Shown: piece after piece, positions 55,001 to 64,000 of the stretch | How positions within the stretch are numbered: position 1 is the stretch's first letter | Layout of the letters: every line of letters begins with the position of its first letter | The notes under the pieces: generated by a model | Databases searched by the model: none | What the model was told of the DNA's origin: nothing | What the model saw: only the letters and a program-made list of their open reading frames with translations | Made by a program: the position numbers and the translations under genes | Assembly (NCBI GenBank): GCA_028274465.1 | Contig: CM051456.1 | Coordinates: forward strand, 96,625,050-96,689,049 | Origin: Plantago ovata | Lineage: Eukaryota; Streptophyta; Magnoliopsida; Lamiales; Plantaginaceae | Reading direction: 5' to 3' | Length of the DNA stretch: 64,000 nt

Positions 55001-56239
55001 TTTCTACATGGAGAATTGGAAGAAGAGATATACATGACAGTACCAGAGGGAGTTGTTGTTGACAAGAGGCATAAGAGAGCATGTTTGCTGAAGAAATTAT
55101 TATATGGTCTTAAGCAGAGTCCAAGACAGTGGTACTTAAAGTTTGATAGCTACATGTCGGAGATTGGATTTGTAAGGAGTGCTTATGACAGTTGCATATA
55201 TCAGTCTGGGAATGAAGCTGCTAAGAGAGTTTACTTACTCTTATATGTGGATGATATGTTGATTACTAGCAGGTCAATGGAGGAGATTGAAACACTTAAA
55301 GGGAAACTGCGGGAAGAATTTGAGATGAAGGATCTTGGGGATGCAAGTAGAATTCTTGGGATGGATATCACTAGGGACAAGAAGGAGAAGAATCTGTTTC
55401 TATCTCAGCCTAGTTATCTCATGAAGGTTCTAGCCAAGTTCAATATGTCAAATTGCAGTAGTGTGGTTACTCCTATTGCACCTGGGGTGAAGTTATCTGA
55501 GGAACAATGTCCTAATGATGATGCAGAAGCAAGGATTATGTCAAGAGTACCTTATGCAAGTGCAGTTGGAAGTATTATGTATACTATGATTTGCTGCAGG
55601 CCAGATCTTGCATATGCTATGAGTGTTATCAGCAGATACATGGGGAATCCTGGGAGAAGGCATTGGGATGTTGTGAAGTATGTTCTCAGATACTTAAGTG
55701 GCACAAGGATGATGGGACTGAGGTTCAAGAAAAGCAATGACTTGCAGAATCCATTGGTTGGATATGTGGATGCAGATTTTGCAGGGAACTTGAATGGAAG
55801 AAAGTCTATCACAGGGTATGTGTTTACTTTGTTTGGCACGACAATTAGTTGGAAAGCAAGTCAGCAGTCTGTGGTTGCATTATCTACAACAGAGGCGGAG
55901 TTCATGGCTATCACTGAAGGAGTTAAGGAAGCTATCTGGTTGGGTGAATTATTAAATGAGTTGGGTATCCAACAGGATCATGTGAATATTCACTGTGACA
56001 ATCAAAGTGCTATTATGTTGACTAAGCATCATGTGTATCATGAAAGGACAAAACACATTGATGTAAGGTTTTTCTTCATCAGAGATATCATTGCCAAGGG
56101 AGTTGTGAAGATAAAGAAGATTCATACGCCGTTGAATGCTTCAGAGGCTATGACTAAGACGCTTCCAGGACCAAAGTTCAAGTTTTGCATGGAACTTGTG
56201 GGTGTCAAGACTTTGAGGGGGTCATCCTAACCGCAGGGA

Positions 56240-56415
56240 TGGAAAGGGGGCGGCATATTAACCTTAGAGGTGCATACGAGGAGGCATCTTAACCTTAGAG
56301 GTGCACATGGGGGCGTATCTTAACCTTAGAGGTGCATATGGGGGCGTATCTTAACCTTAGAGGTACATGGGGGCGTGTCTTAACCTTAGAGATGCAAAGG
56401 GGTGTGTCCTAACTT
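56240..56415 (+). repeat. Tandem repeats before the 3' LTR of the Copia element
   Basis: Six imperfect units of about 30 bp, of the type GGGGCGTATCTTAACCTTAG followed by AGGTGCATA, lie between the end of the pol region and the polypurine tract. Confidence 0.85.
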
Positions 56416-56457
56416 CAGGGAACAGAGGTCGTTGGTGTTGAGCTAAAGGTGGAGATT

Positions 56458-56984
56458 TGTGAGGTGTTATCTCAACAACTGTTTCCGAATGCAATCAGGA
56501 AAAGGTAATTGTCTCCATTAGGAAATCAATTCCTATTTGAATTCAATTCCTATTCGAATTCCTTTAGGTATAGCTGCAAATTGAAGGCTATATAAAGGGG
56601 TGATTATTGCATGCTCATAACCAGATCTGGAGAAATAACAACACAGCTTGAAGACCCGGTTCGACTACTTCGAAGGGTGATATTATATAGATTATAGATT
56701 CTAGCTTTGAGAGACAGATTTGTTCTTGTTTCTTGCATACTGTTAGGGACTTGTAATTGGGATTGATATAATATAGTGGAAGCTGGTGATCTCCGTGGAC
56801 GTAGGTTATTTACAACCGAACCACGTTAAACTCTTGTGTCTTTCTTGCTTATCGTTCTTGCTCTGTTTTCTGCTTTGGTTGCTTGGGTGTGTGTTTGATT
56901 GGTGCAGCTGGTTCTTGGTGGTTTAGTTTTGTTGTGAGCTTTTGTGATTAGGTATAATCGACTATTGTTGAATCGAACTCAACA
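56458..56984 (+). repeat. 3' LTR of the Copia element
   Basis: 527 bp, nearly identical to the 5' LTR. It is preceded by AGCTAAAGGTGGAGA, the likely polypurine tract. Confidence 0.9.
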
Positions 56985-57289
56985 CAATTTAATTTATTTA
57001 TGTATACAGGGTTAATTTATTGAGTGCATGGATCATCCATCCCCTGGAGTTAATTCTTTGGCCCGCTTCGATTTCCTTACAAGTTCGTGCATGGTTTAAC
57101 TTGCGTGCTTCGATTTACAGACCTGCTGATCAAGTTGAACTGATTGAATCGATTCGATCAAATTTTTTTGACTATAATGTTGTATTGATCACTCTGTTTC
57201 ACTGATCGGATCGATCTCACGGTATGTGTGTGTATAAGAGGTCGGTGAAAAGGTTAGTATTACTTTCTGTTTCTTCTCAACTGTCCGGT
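56985..57289. other. Flank between the Copia element and the LINE, nothing recognised
   Basis: This resumes the sequence interrupted by the Copia insertion. The true 5' end of the LINE may lie in its last part but could not be fixed. Confidence 0.35.
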
Positions 57290-57441
57290 TCTCAATGATG
57301 ATTAATTTATCATTCTCCTTGTTTGGAGGCGCAAGGAGGTATCCTTTGCGTCTGTGGTACATTCGGAGCGCCGTGTGCGGTCTGTTATTGAGCAGGGTGA
57401 GGTCCAAGAGGGTTGTCCAACTCATTTGGATGTGGCAGTAG

Positions 57442-58805
57442 ATGTAAGTGTTGCGGTGGATGCTGATTTGGAGCAACGGGCAGTGGGTTGCATTGTTTGT
57501 CGTATGGAGCATAGAGTCAGGTTATGGGAGGTGGATGAATGGTTGTGAGATAAAGGTTTTTTGGACGTTAAGCTATAGGCTTTCGGTTGATTGGGTGGTT
57601 GTTGATGCGCCAAATGGGGTTGATAGGGAGGCAGTAAAGTCGTTTCTTTCTTCTATGTCCGGTAAGGGTGTCCTTGAGGTGAAGGATTGGGATGTAAGGT
57701 GTGTCAATCTGAAGCGTTTGGTTTGGGTACATGTTTATGGTGTGCCTTTGTCGATGTGGGGTGCGGAGACTTTTGAGAAGATAGGGTGTCAAGTGGGAAG
57801 GGTGGTTTTGGTGGCCGAAGAGACTACGTTGCGGTTAGATTGTCGTTTGGGCGTGTGTGTGTTGAAACGGATGTGTTTGATCGTATTCATCAGCGTTTGG
57901 TTGTGTGGGGTCGGAGGTGTATCCGGTGCGTGTGGTGGAGGAGGACACGGTGGCCTTACTTGATGTTCAGGATTTGCGTTCGGAGTTTGGTGTGAATTCT
58001 GAATCGCAAGTTGGTTCCGACAGTGAGTTTGGTTGCCATTTAGATGAGGAGGTGAACAATGTGTTGAGTGATAAAGATGATGAGGGTGATATTGTCGGCT
58101 TGGGGGGCAGTGAGTTGGGTGGGAATGTTCAGGGAGTGTCGGGGGTGGAGGAGCAAGGTGTGCTGAAGGAGTTGGTTGCGTCGGATGCAAATTCGTCTGA
58201 TTCGGATATTTTTAATTTACGTCCACTTATAGAGAAGTCGATTTAAGGCGAAGAAGAGTGCTAGGCGTATGGCTCACACTTGGGAGGTACGTGGGGATAG
58301 TTTGACGGTGGTAGAAGGTGGGTTTGTTGGGGAACCGCGGTCTGATCTCGTAGCAGGTGGAGAAGGTGTTGTTAGGGATGATGTGCGACAGCTAGCAATG
58401 GTGAGTACTGGAACTGGGCATGCTGCCAGTTCAATTTCTGTCCAGTAGCAGGCTGGCAACGTACGAACTGAGCAGGAGCAGGCTGCTAGGTCGGTAGCCG
58501 GGTTGCAACAGCCGTTAGATTAGGAACATGAGGCGGTGGCGTGGAGTGAGTTGTTGTTGCAGGGCGTCGATCAACAGCAGGGGCAGGTCTCAGCGAGTGA
58601 AGGTGGTCAGTCGTTGACGACGTGTCAAGAAGAAGCACGGTTGGTTTGGTCCGTTGCGAATGATTTAGGCTTACTTGAGGAAAGTTCTGAAGTTGCGGCG
58701 GCAGAGTCTTTTGAAAATTGGGAGGTACGTGATAGAGAGGGTGGAGCACGTGACAAGGTGGGTTCTGGCGTTATTACTGAAATTGTTGTTAATGCGGATT
58801 CTTAG
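57442..58805 (+). pseudogene. LINE ORF1 (DUF4283-type RNA-binding protein), degenerate
   Basis: Residues such as WVVVDAPNGVDREAVKSFL and KRLVWVHVYGVPLSMWG match the N-terminal domain of plant L1 ORF1 proteins, which bind the element's RNA. A frameshift near 57820 separates this from LSFGRVCVETDVFDRIHQRL. A Gln/Ser/Glu-rich tail runs to TAG at 58803-58805, with internal stops near 58446 and 58520 and a further frame change near 58245. The start is uncertain: related sequence is already visible from about 57330. Confidence 0.7.
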
Positions 58806-59062
58806 TTTGAATATTCGGGGTTTGGGTGGTGGCGTAAAACGAAGGGAGGTTGCAGAGTTAGTGCGTAAAGAAAGGTTGGATTTTTTTGTGTTTGCAAGAG
58901 ACGAAGTTGGGTGTTGTGGACAGACGGTTAGTGCGGAAACTTTGGGGTTCTGATGGCTTCGATTGGGCGTTTTGTAACGCCCCACATTTCAGAGGCTTAA
59001 AGGGGTTGAGAACGCTACTCATATCAACATGGTGCACCTTTCTTTTCAAGAATTCACCTAGA

Positions 59063-59131
59063 AGAACTTCAGAGTTAAGCGTGCTTGCTCTGGAGCAATT
59101 CTAGGATGGGTGACCCACTGGGAAGTTCCCA
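59063..59131 (+). promoter_or_regulatory. 5S rRNA-like segment with Pol III promoter boxes in the left Cassandra LTR
   Basis: AGAACTTCAGAGTTAAGCGTGCTTG and CTAGGATGGGTGACC...CTGGGAAGT match the 5S rRNA gene region that carries the internal Pol III control elements (A box, intermediate element and C box). A second copy lies at 59553-59621. It is not a functional 5S gene, because the 5' third is absent. Confidence 0.85.
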
Positions 59132-59552
59132 GTGCGCGCACGAGTGAGGACAAAGTGCGTGGATTAGAACTCGTGTTGGTCTGTGGGGCCAGCATATCAC
59201 CCCGGAGAGCGTCCAAGAGTAACCTCGCCGGCCTGTTGGGCCGGGTCTCGGCCCATTAGTGGGTCGGGTCGTTACAAGTGGTATCAGAGCGGGACTATCC
59301 GGAACTGCAGGAGCTAAGTGCCATACGGGGCAAAGTGCTACACTGTATGGGCGGTGGGAGCCACCTCTTGAGCCCATAGGGGCCACCTCTAGAATCCTGC
59401 ACGGATGGTTGGTCTCAGGACAGCGCGCAACGAGGACGTTGCGCAATTTAAGAGGGGGTGATTGTAACGCCCCACATTTAAGAGGCTTAAAGGGGTTGAG
59501 AACGCTACTCATATCAACAAGGTGCACCTTTCTTTTCGGGAATTCACCTAGA

Positions 59553-59621
59553 AGAACTTCAGAGTTAAGCGTGCTTGCTCTGGAGCAATTCTAGGATGGG
59601 TGACCCACTGGGAAGTTCCCA
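59553..59621 (+). promoter_or_regulatory. 5S rRNA-like segment in the right Cassandra LTR
   Basis: Same segment as in the left LTR, 490 bp downstream. By eye the two 5S-like segments show no differences, while the rest of the LTR does. Confidence 0.8.
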
Positions 59622-61357
59622 GTGCGCGCACGAGTGAGGACAAAGTGCGTGGATTAGAACTCGTGTTGGTCTGTGGGGCCAACATATCACCCCGGAGAGC
59701 GCCCAGGAGTAACCTCGCCGGCCCGTTGGGCCGGGTCTCGTCCCATTAGTGGGTCGGGTCGTTACACGTTTAGTGGGTCGTCAGGTTTCTCTGGTGGCCT
59801 TCTGTGCATTTGGGATGCGTCGGTTTTTGTTAGGAGTGGACGTTGGGGAGATGATTGTTATTTGGAGGTGACTGGGGCTTGGGAGGGTGTAGATGTGGGG
59901 ATTATGAACGTGTACAGGCCTAGTATTGCTGCTGGAAGGGTTGGGTTGTGGCGTCGGTTGAAGGATAGGGTGTCTGGGGGGGTAGTAGATAAGTGGTGTA
60001 TATGTGGGGATTTTAATGTGGTGTGAAGCCTGTCGGAACGGCGTGGTGTGGGGTCTGGGGGTGTGACGACAGGCATGAGAGGGTTCATTGAGTTTATAGA
60101 GGATGATCAGTTGGTTAATTTGGCCTTGAATAGGCGCCGGTTCACTTGGTATCGGAAGAACGGGAGCTGTTGTAGACGTTTGGATCGGTTTCTGTTGGCC
60201 CAGGTTTGGGTGGATAAGTGGAATGATTTATCTCAGTTTGGGTTGCGTAGACGGGTGTCTGATCATGCCGCTATACTTTTGAAGTCTTGGCGACTAGATT
60301 GGGGTCCTCGGCCTTTTCGGTATGTTAGTGGGTGGCATAAGAAGGAGAAGTTTGTGGCTTTGGTCCGTAGGGTGTGGGCTACGACGATTGTGGAGGGTTG
60401 GGGTGGGTTTCTGTTAAAAGATAAGTTGAAGGCGTTGAAGGGGGAGATTAAGAAGTGGCTAGGGAGTAGTGTGTTGGATCTTGATGGGAGGATTCTGTCT
60501 TTATCTCAGGAGTTGATGAGGCTTGTTGCTGAGTTGGAGGGGGAGCTTTTGCCTGATTCTTCTGGTATGGATGGGGAGTCGGTGTTGGATCTTACGTCTA
60601 GGGCCTTACTAGACGGTATAGAGGATCGATCGATTCACTATCAATGGGGTTCATGATGAGTTGAGGGAAGCTTTGGAGCTCCAGTGTAATATTCGATTTC
60701 AGCAATCGAGGATAAGTGGGGTAAGGAGGGTGATGCGGACTCTCGTTATTTTCATGAGTGTGTGAAGTTGCGAGGGAGGTTGCGTGCTACAAAAGGCTTA
60801 CGTATTGGTGGTGTGTGGGTTGAGGATGTGGAGAAGGTGAAGGAGGGTGTTCAGAAGTATTTTAGTGATCATTTTCGTAGTCGGGAGGATGGTGGGACGC
60901 GATTGGGAAGGTTGTCGTGTGCGCGATTAGTGGATTCTGATAGATTATCTTTGGAGCGGGGGTTTGATTTGGAGGAAATAAAAATGGCGGTGTGGGATTG
61001 TGGAGTGGATAAGAGTCTGGGACCGGATGTGTTTAATTTCCATTTCTATAGGTTCTTTTGGGAGGAGGTAAAGGGTGATGTGGAGAGATTTGTTGCGGAG
61101 TTTCATGGGAATGCAAAGTTGGTGTCAGGATTGAACAGTAATTTCATTACTTTGATTCCTAAGAAGAGTAATCCGGTGGAAATTGAGGAGTTTCGATCGA
61201 TTTCTTTGATTGGAAGTGGGTATAAGATTTTGGCGAAATTACTTGCTAATCGGTTGAGTCTAGTTTTGGATGATTTGATTTATCCTAACCAGTCTGTGTT
61301 TGTGGGGTCTCGTAATATTATGGAGAGTGTGTTGGTGGCGAATGAGGTGGTTAGTGG

Positions 61358-63435
61358 ATAGTGTATATGTCCTAGAGACAGTCCTTACTAAGGGCATAGT
61401 GCCCTTATAGAGGGCATATATGTACTATTACACAGGTCAACGTAATATAATATATGTTTGTTGCTTTTGCTATTGAGTATCGCTTTCAAATTTATATTAC
61501 ACCAGACATGCAACATGTCATATCTCCATTACTGTCTATATTGATATTAAACATGTCCCCTCGGATAGATGACCGATCACACAGATAGTGGAAGCTATGT
61601 GAATTATCATCTATCCCAAACTCTCCCTAGTCGAGGTTCATCTCGGATGTATGGATCTGAATGAACCAGACGAGACTAGTATGCGTGGAGGTTATACTTG
61701 TTGGAGCAAGTGTGAGCCGATCCCACGGCCACGGAACGGATTGTTGGACAATCGAGAAACGTTCCCATAACTGCACATAGTTGTTCGAAGAAGGATTATC
61801 GAACAATGGAAGTACTCACCGGACACTCCCATCGATGTATACTCTACATCGAAGTGTCTATGGGAACCGGTAAGTTGTCGAAGTGATGCCAGTCGTCCTT
61901 TGTACTTACAGGACTTTATCATCACATTTGTTGCCCCATATCCTTGGTGGACCCGTCGATGTCAGCTCTGAATAAGCAGCTGACCTAAGACACGATCCAG
62001 GATTATGGCTACATACAAATGGGGATGATAAGTGATTCTGTGAAGGATTCATCTCTCAAGTGTAGCACAGGAGAGTACTGCTCATAGTCTGCATAGTTGT
62101 GTTGGTAAAGTCACTGGCCAGTGAAAATTATATATTATGATGGTCATAAGTATATCTTAACCAAGCAACTCCCTGAGACGCCCGTGGATGTATTATTGGG
62201 ATAGACACTTCATCGATCCTAGATACATTCGAGCAAATCAGATGAAGGGACGTTACCATCGCCGCGTTGAGCGCAACAAACTTCGCAACGAAAGGGTTAG
62301 CTTTGAGAAACCTCTCAAACGTCCTCACATATTAATATTGCAAATGGAACCGTCTAGGAATTCCATGTTGCCTAGTCTAGGACTTGCTTAATACGATGAG
62401 GCCCTATGGGTCACACTATGTGGTGATTCAGTCTATCAGAATATCCTTGAAGATGGAATCGCAATTAATTTGGAATTAATTGTGATTGATGGATTACAAT
62501 TGATTTGGAATTAATTATAATATTTGGTGGCTCAATTAATGATTTGGAATTATTAATTGAATTGGCTAATTAATTGTATTTTATGTAAATACAATTAAAG
62601 ATTATATTTTGGAAATATAATAGAGGTTTGATTTGAAAGGATATGTTAATTTAGAATTAACATATGCACTTGGGCAAAATCTACTCGGAGTTTGAATTGC
62701 CTTAGAACTATAAGTGGGTCCCAAAATCGGGACCCACCTACTGTCCCTGGGAGAGCGTGCGCGCGCATAGATGAGTAGGGGAAGGAGTTCGACTTCCTTC
62801 CTCTATTAGAAGTCCAAGGGATAAGTTAGATTTTCCTGATTGAGTTTTAATTTGATTGGGAATGAATCTAGACTTGATATTGGTTTTCTTGTGCGATAAG
62901 AATTAGATTTTTATTCCTTTACGAAGTCTAATTACTTATGCTTTAGGCTTCTATTGACTACTATATATAGTAGACTATTAGAGAGCTTTTGACATAGACT
63001 TTCACAATTATTCTACCCAGTTTTCTTAGAGAAAATAAAAAGCTCTCCCCTCCTCTATATAGCCTCCACGCGCGCGCCACCTCTGCCGGAGGAATCGCCG
63101 CCCCGTCTTCTTGATCACACAAAAGAATATCCTAGCATTATTCCGATAGGCTGTTCATCCGTGGATACCAAGGTTGAGGTTCTAGGAGCTGGAAACTAAC
63201 TCTTATTGTCTTGCAGATAATCATAGTATTGCAGATATCTTCGACTTCGGCGAAGGAGAAGATACACCGGATTATTACGAAAACTTGGAAGCTGCTTTGG
63301 AAGTAAGGTTAGTCTTCTAATTGACGTGTTTATATATATATACGACATATACATGATCAGTCAACCTGTATGTTAAGAAAAATTTTGAAATTCCACTGCG
63401 TACCCTAGGGGTAACTCTGACCATATTTTCTTACA
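61358..63435 (+). mobile_element. Solo LTR of about 2.1 kb, probably Copia
   Basis: It lies within the LINE RT gene, whose protein continues on the far side (ANEVVSG, then [17 protein letters not shown]). AGTGG is present on both sides (61353-61357 and 63436-63440) as target duplication. It begins near TGTATATGTCCTAGAGAC, ends TTTTCTTACA, and has a TATATATAGTAGAC promoter-like site near 62962, followed by a leader. No internal genes. The exact first bases are uncertain because the TG lies four bases inside the duplication. Confidence 0.7.
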
Positions 63436-63664
63436 AGTGGGCCGGTGAAGAAGAGAAGGGGGTTGTTTGCTTTCAAGATTGATTTCGAAAAAGCTTTCGA
63501 TTCAGTGCGGTGGGATTTTCTGGAGGAGATGTTGGGACGGATGGGGTTTGGGTCCAGGTGGATTATGGAGTGTGTCTCTACTGCTTGCTCTTCTGTGTTG
63601 GTGAATGGGAGTCCCACTAAGGAGTTTAAGTTGGGTAGAGATCTACGGCAGGGTGATCCGTTGT

Positions 63665-64000
63665 TGTAATGCCCCGCATCCCACATCGCTTAAGAGTGAT
63701 TGGAATAAAGGGTATATATGTTAGACCACCACTCTCACATGGTATGAGGACTTTTGGGTGATTCCAAAAGCAAATCCGTGCGGACTCATGATGAACGTGG
63801 GTTTGTCGGGTCCCGGTTCGATCAAATATATTTGTTATTTAGCCAAAGGCAATTCACAACTACAACGAAAACCGTAGTGTAGCAGTAGAATGACCTCGAG
63901 TGTCGTTCTCTAAGGACTATAACTAGCTTTATCAAATCTAATTTAGAATATAAAAACAGCAGACAGATAGCAAAGGGTTTTTATAACAGATAATGGAGAT
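63665..64000. mobile_element. LTR-like sequences cut by the window edge
   Basis: TGTAATGCCCCGCATCCC begins at 63665, directly after LINE sequence. From about 63813 onward the sequence matches the start of the Gypsy-type LTRs at 17080 and 22188 (TTTAGCCAAAGGCAATTCACAACTACAACGAAAACCGTAGTGTAGCAG...), with moderate divergence. It is either one LTR of a related family or two nested insertions; the rest is off the window. Confidence 0.6.

Larger units (their letters stand above)
51507..56984 (+). mobile_element. Ty1/Copia LTR retrotransposon (Tork/Tnt1-like)
   Basis: LTRs 51507-52049 and 56458-56984, both TGTGAGG...CTCAACA, are flanked by the 5-bp duplication CAATT (51502-51506 and 56985-56989). 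A TTGGCGCCGTCTGTGGG tract follows the first LTR, and a purine tract precedes the second. Gene order is Copia-type: gag (about 52118-52900, zinc knuckle CYHCHNKGHLKKDC), protease (DSGCSFHM), integrase with GAG-pre-integrase region (about 53300-54250), reverse transcriptase (about 54700-55450, YVDDML), and RNase H (about 55750-56150). The coding region has a small number of breaks, about four, so it is a fossil. The LTRs differ at only a handful of bases plus one short tandem copy-number change, so the insertion is recent. Confidence 0.9.
58973..59766 (+). mobile_element. Cassandra TRIM retrotransposon
   Basis: Two 304-bp LTRs (58973-59276 and 59463-59766), TGTAACGCC...CGTTACA, are flanked by the 5-bp duplication CGTTT (58968-58972 and 59767-59771). 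The first LTR is followed by TGGTATCAGAGC (59279-59290), the initiator-tRNA-methionine primer site. The 186-bp interior encodes nothing and ends in AAGAGGGGGTGAT, a polypurine tract. Each LTR holds a 5S rRNA-like segment, the hallmark of Cassandra. The LTRs differ at about 9 to 10 positions by eye (about 97% identity). The structure looks complete; it needs other elements' enzymes. Confidence 0.92.
57290..63664 (+). mobile_element. L1-type LINE, interrupted by two later insertions
   Basis: ORF1 is followed by ORF2, which holds an endonuclease and reverse transcriptase. It is cut at 58973-59766 by Cassandra and at 61358-63435 by a solo LTR, and ends abruptly at 63664 where another LTR-like sequence begins. 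The RT C-terminal part, 3' UTR and poly(A) are missing from the window. Stop codons and frameshifts show it is dead. Coding DNA here is notably G-rich against the AT-rich surroundings. Confidence 0.88.
58792..63664 (+). pseudogene. LINE ORF2 (endonuclease and reverse transcriptase), broken
   Basis: The ATG at 58792 opens MRILSLNIRGLGGG, the usual plant L1 endonuclease start. QETKLG follows after a frameshift in a T-run near 58884. After Cassandra the endonuclease resumes with GGLLCIW, CICGDFNVV and RFTWYR; a TGA at about 60024 follows GDFNVV. RT motifs appear as NFITLIPKKSNP, EFRSISLIGSGYKILAKLLANRL and NQSVFVG (60990-61350). After the solo LTR they continue as [23 protein letters not shown] and LRQGDPL (63475-63664), where the sequence is cut before the catalytic YxDD. 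Known role: target-primed reverse transcription. Confidence 0.85.

Noticed and set aside
57568-58985. Minus-strand proline/threonine/histidine-rich frames opposite the LINE
   Set aside because: They are complements of the G-rich LINE ORF1 and ORF2 coding strand, which has family motifs.
59063-59131. Functional 5S rRNA gene
   Set aside because: The first third of 5S rRNA is missing and the segment lies at the same place in both LTRs of a TRIM element, which identifies Cassandra.

Overview
The window is nuclear DNA from a flowering plant, most likely a eudicot. It is AT-rich, with introns of the GT...AG type. It holds two recognisable host genes surrounded by plant transposable elements: a Helitron with RPA and Rep/helicase genes, Mutator-like elements, Copia and Gypsy LTR elements, a Cassandra TRIM and an L1 LINE. 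No species can be named from the sequence alone.

Layout: 1-1693 ends in a canonical Helitron 3' terminus (hairpin plus CTAG) and contains an array of three strong hairpins. 2028-14825 is a decayed autonomous Helitron carrying an RPA70-like gene and a 15-exon Rep/helicase gene; a 1.6 kb solo LTR sits between them. 16078-25065 is a non-autonomous, probably Mutator-like element with a 9-bp target duplication and long subterminal inverted repeats. A 6.3 kb Gypsy-type element of the gag-plus-protease class (17080-23372, minus strand) is nested inside it. 25150-30464 holds inverted arrays of a TTAAAACCA motif, two members of a palindrome-rich foldback family and a MITE with about 90-bp inverted repeats. 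32422-41388 is a Mutator-like element with two divergent genes: a MudrA-type transposase and a Ulp1-type cysteine protease with its catalytic motifs.

Host genes lie between 41.8 and 49.2 kb: a GT37 cell-wall alpha-fucosyltransferase (plus strand, two exons) and a parvulin peptidyl-prolyl isomerase of the Pin4/Par14 type (minus strand, four coding exons and a probable 5'-UTR intron).

49.3-64.0 kb is again mobile DNA: a third foldback member inside a GAGCTCG-rich repeat, a Copia element with nearly identical LTRs and 5-bp duplications, and an L1 LINE broken up by later insertions. These are a Cassandra element whose LTRs carry a 5S rRNA-like segment, a 2 kb solo LTR, and another LTR-like sequence at the right edge related to the Gypsy family at 17-23 kb. 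The nesting order gives relative ages. Most decay in the Helitron and L1 genes takes the form of premature stops and single-base frameshifts.
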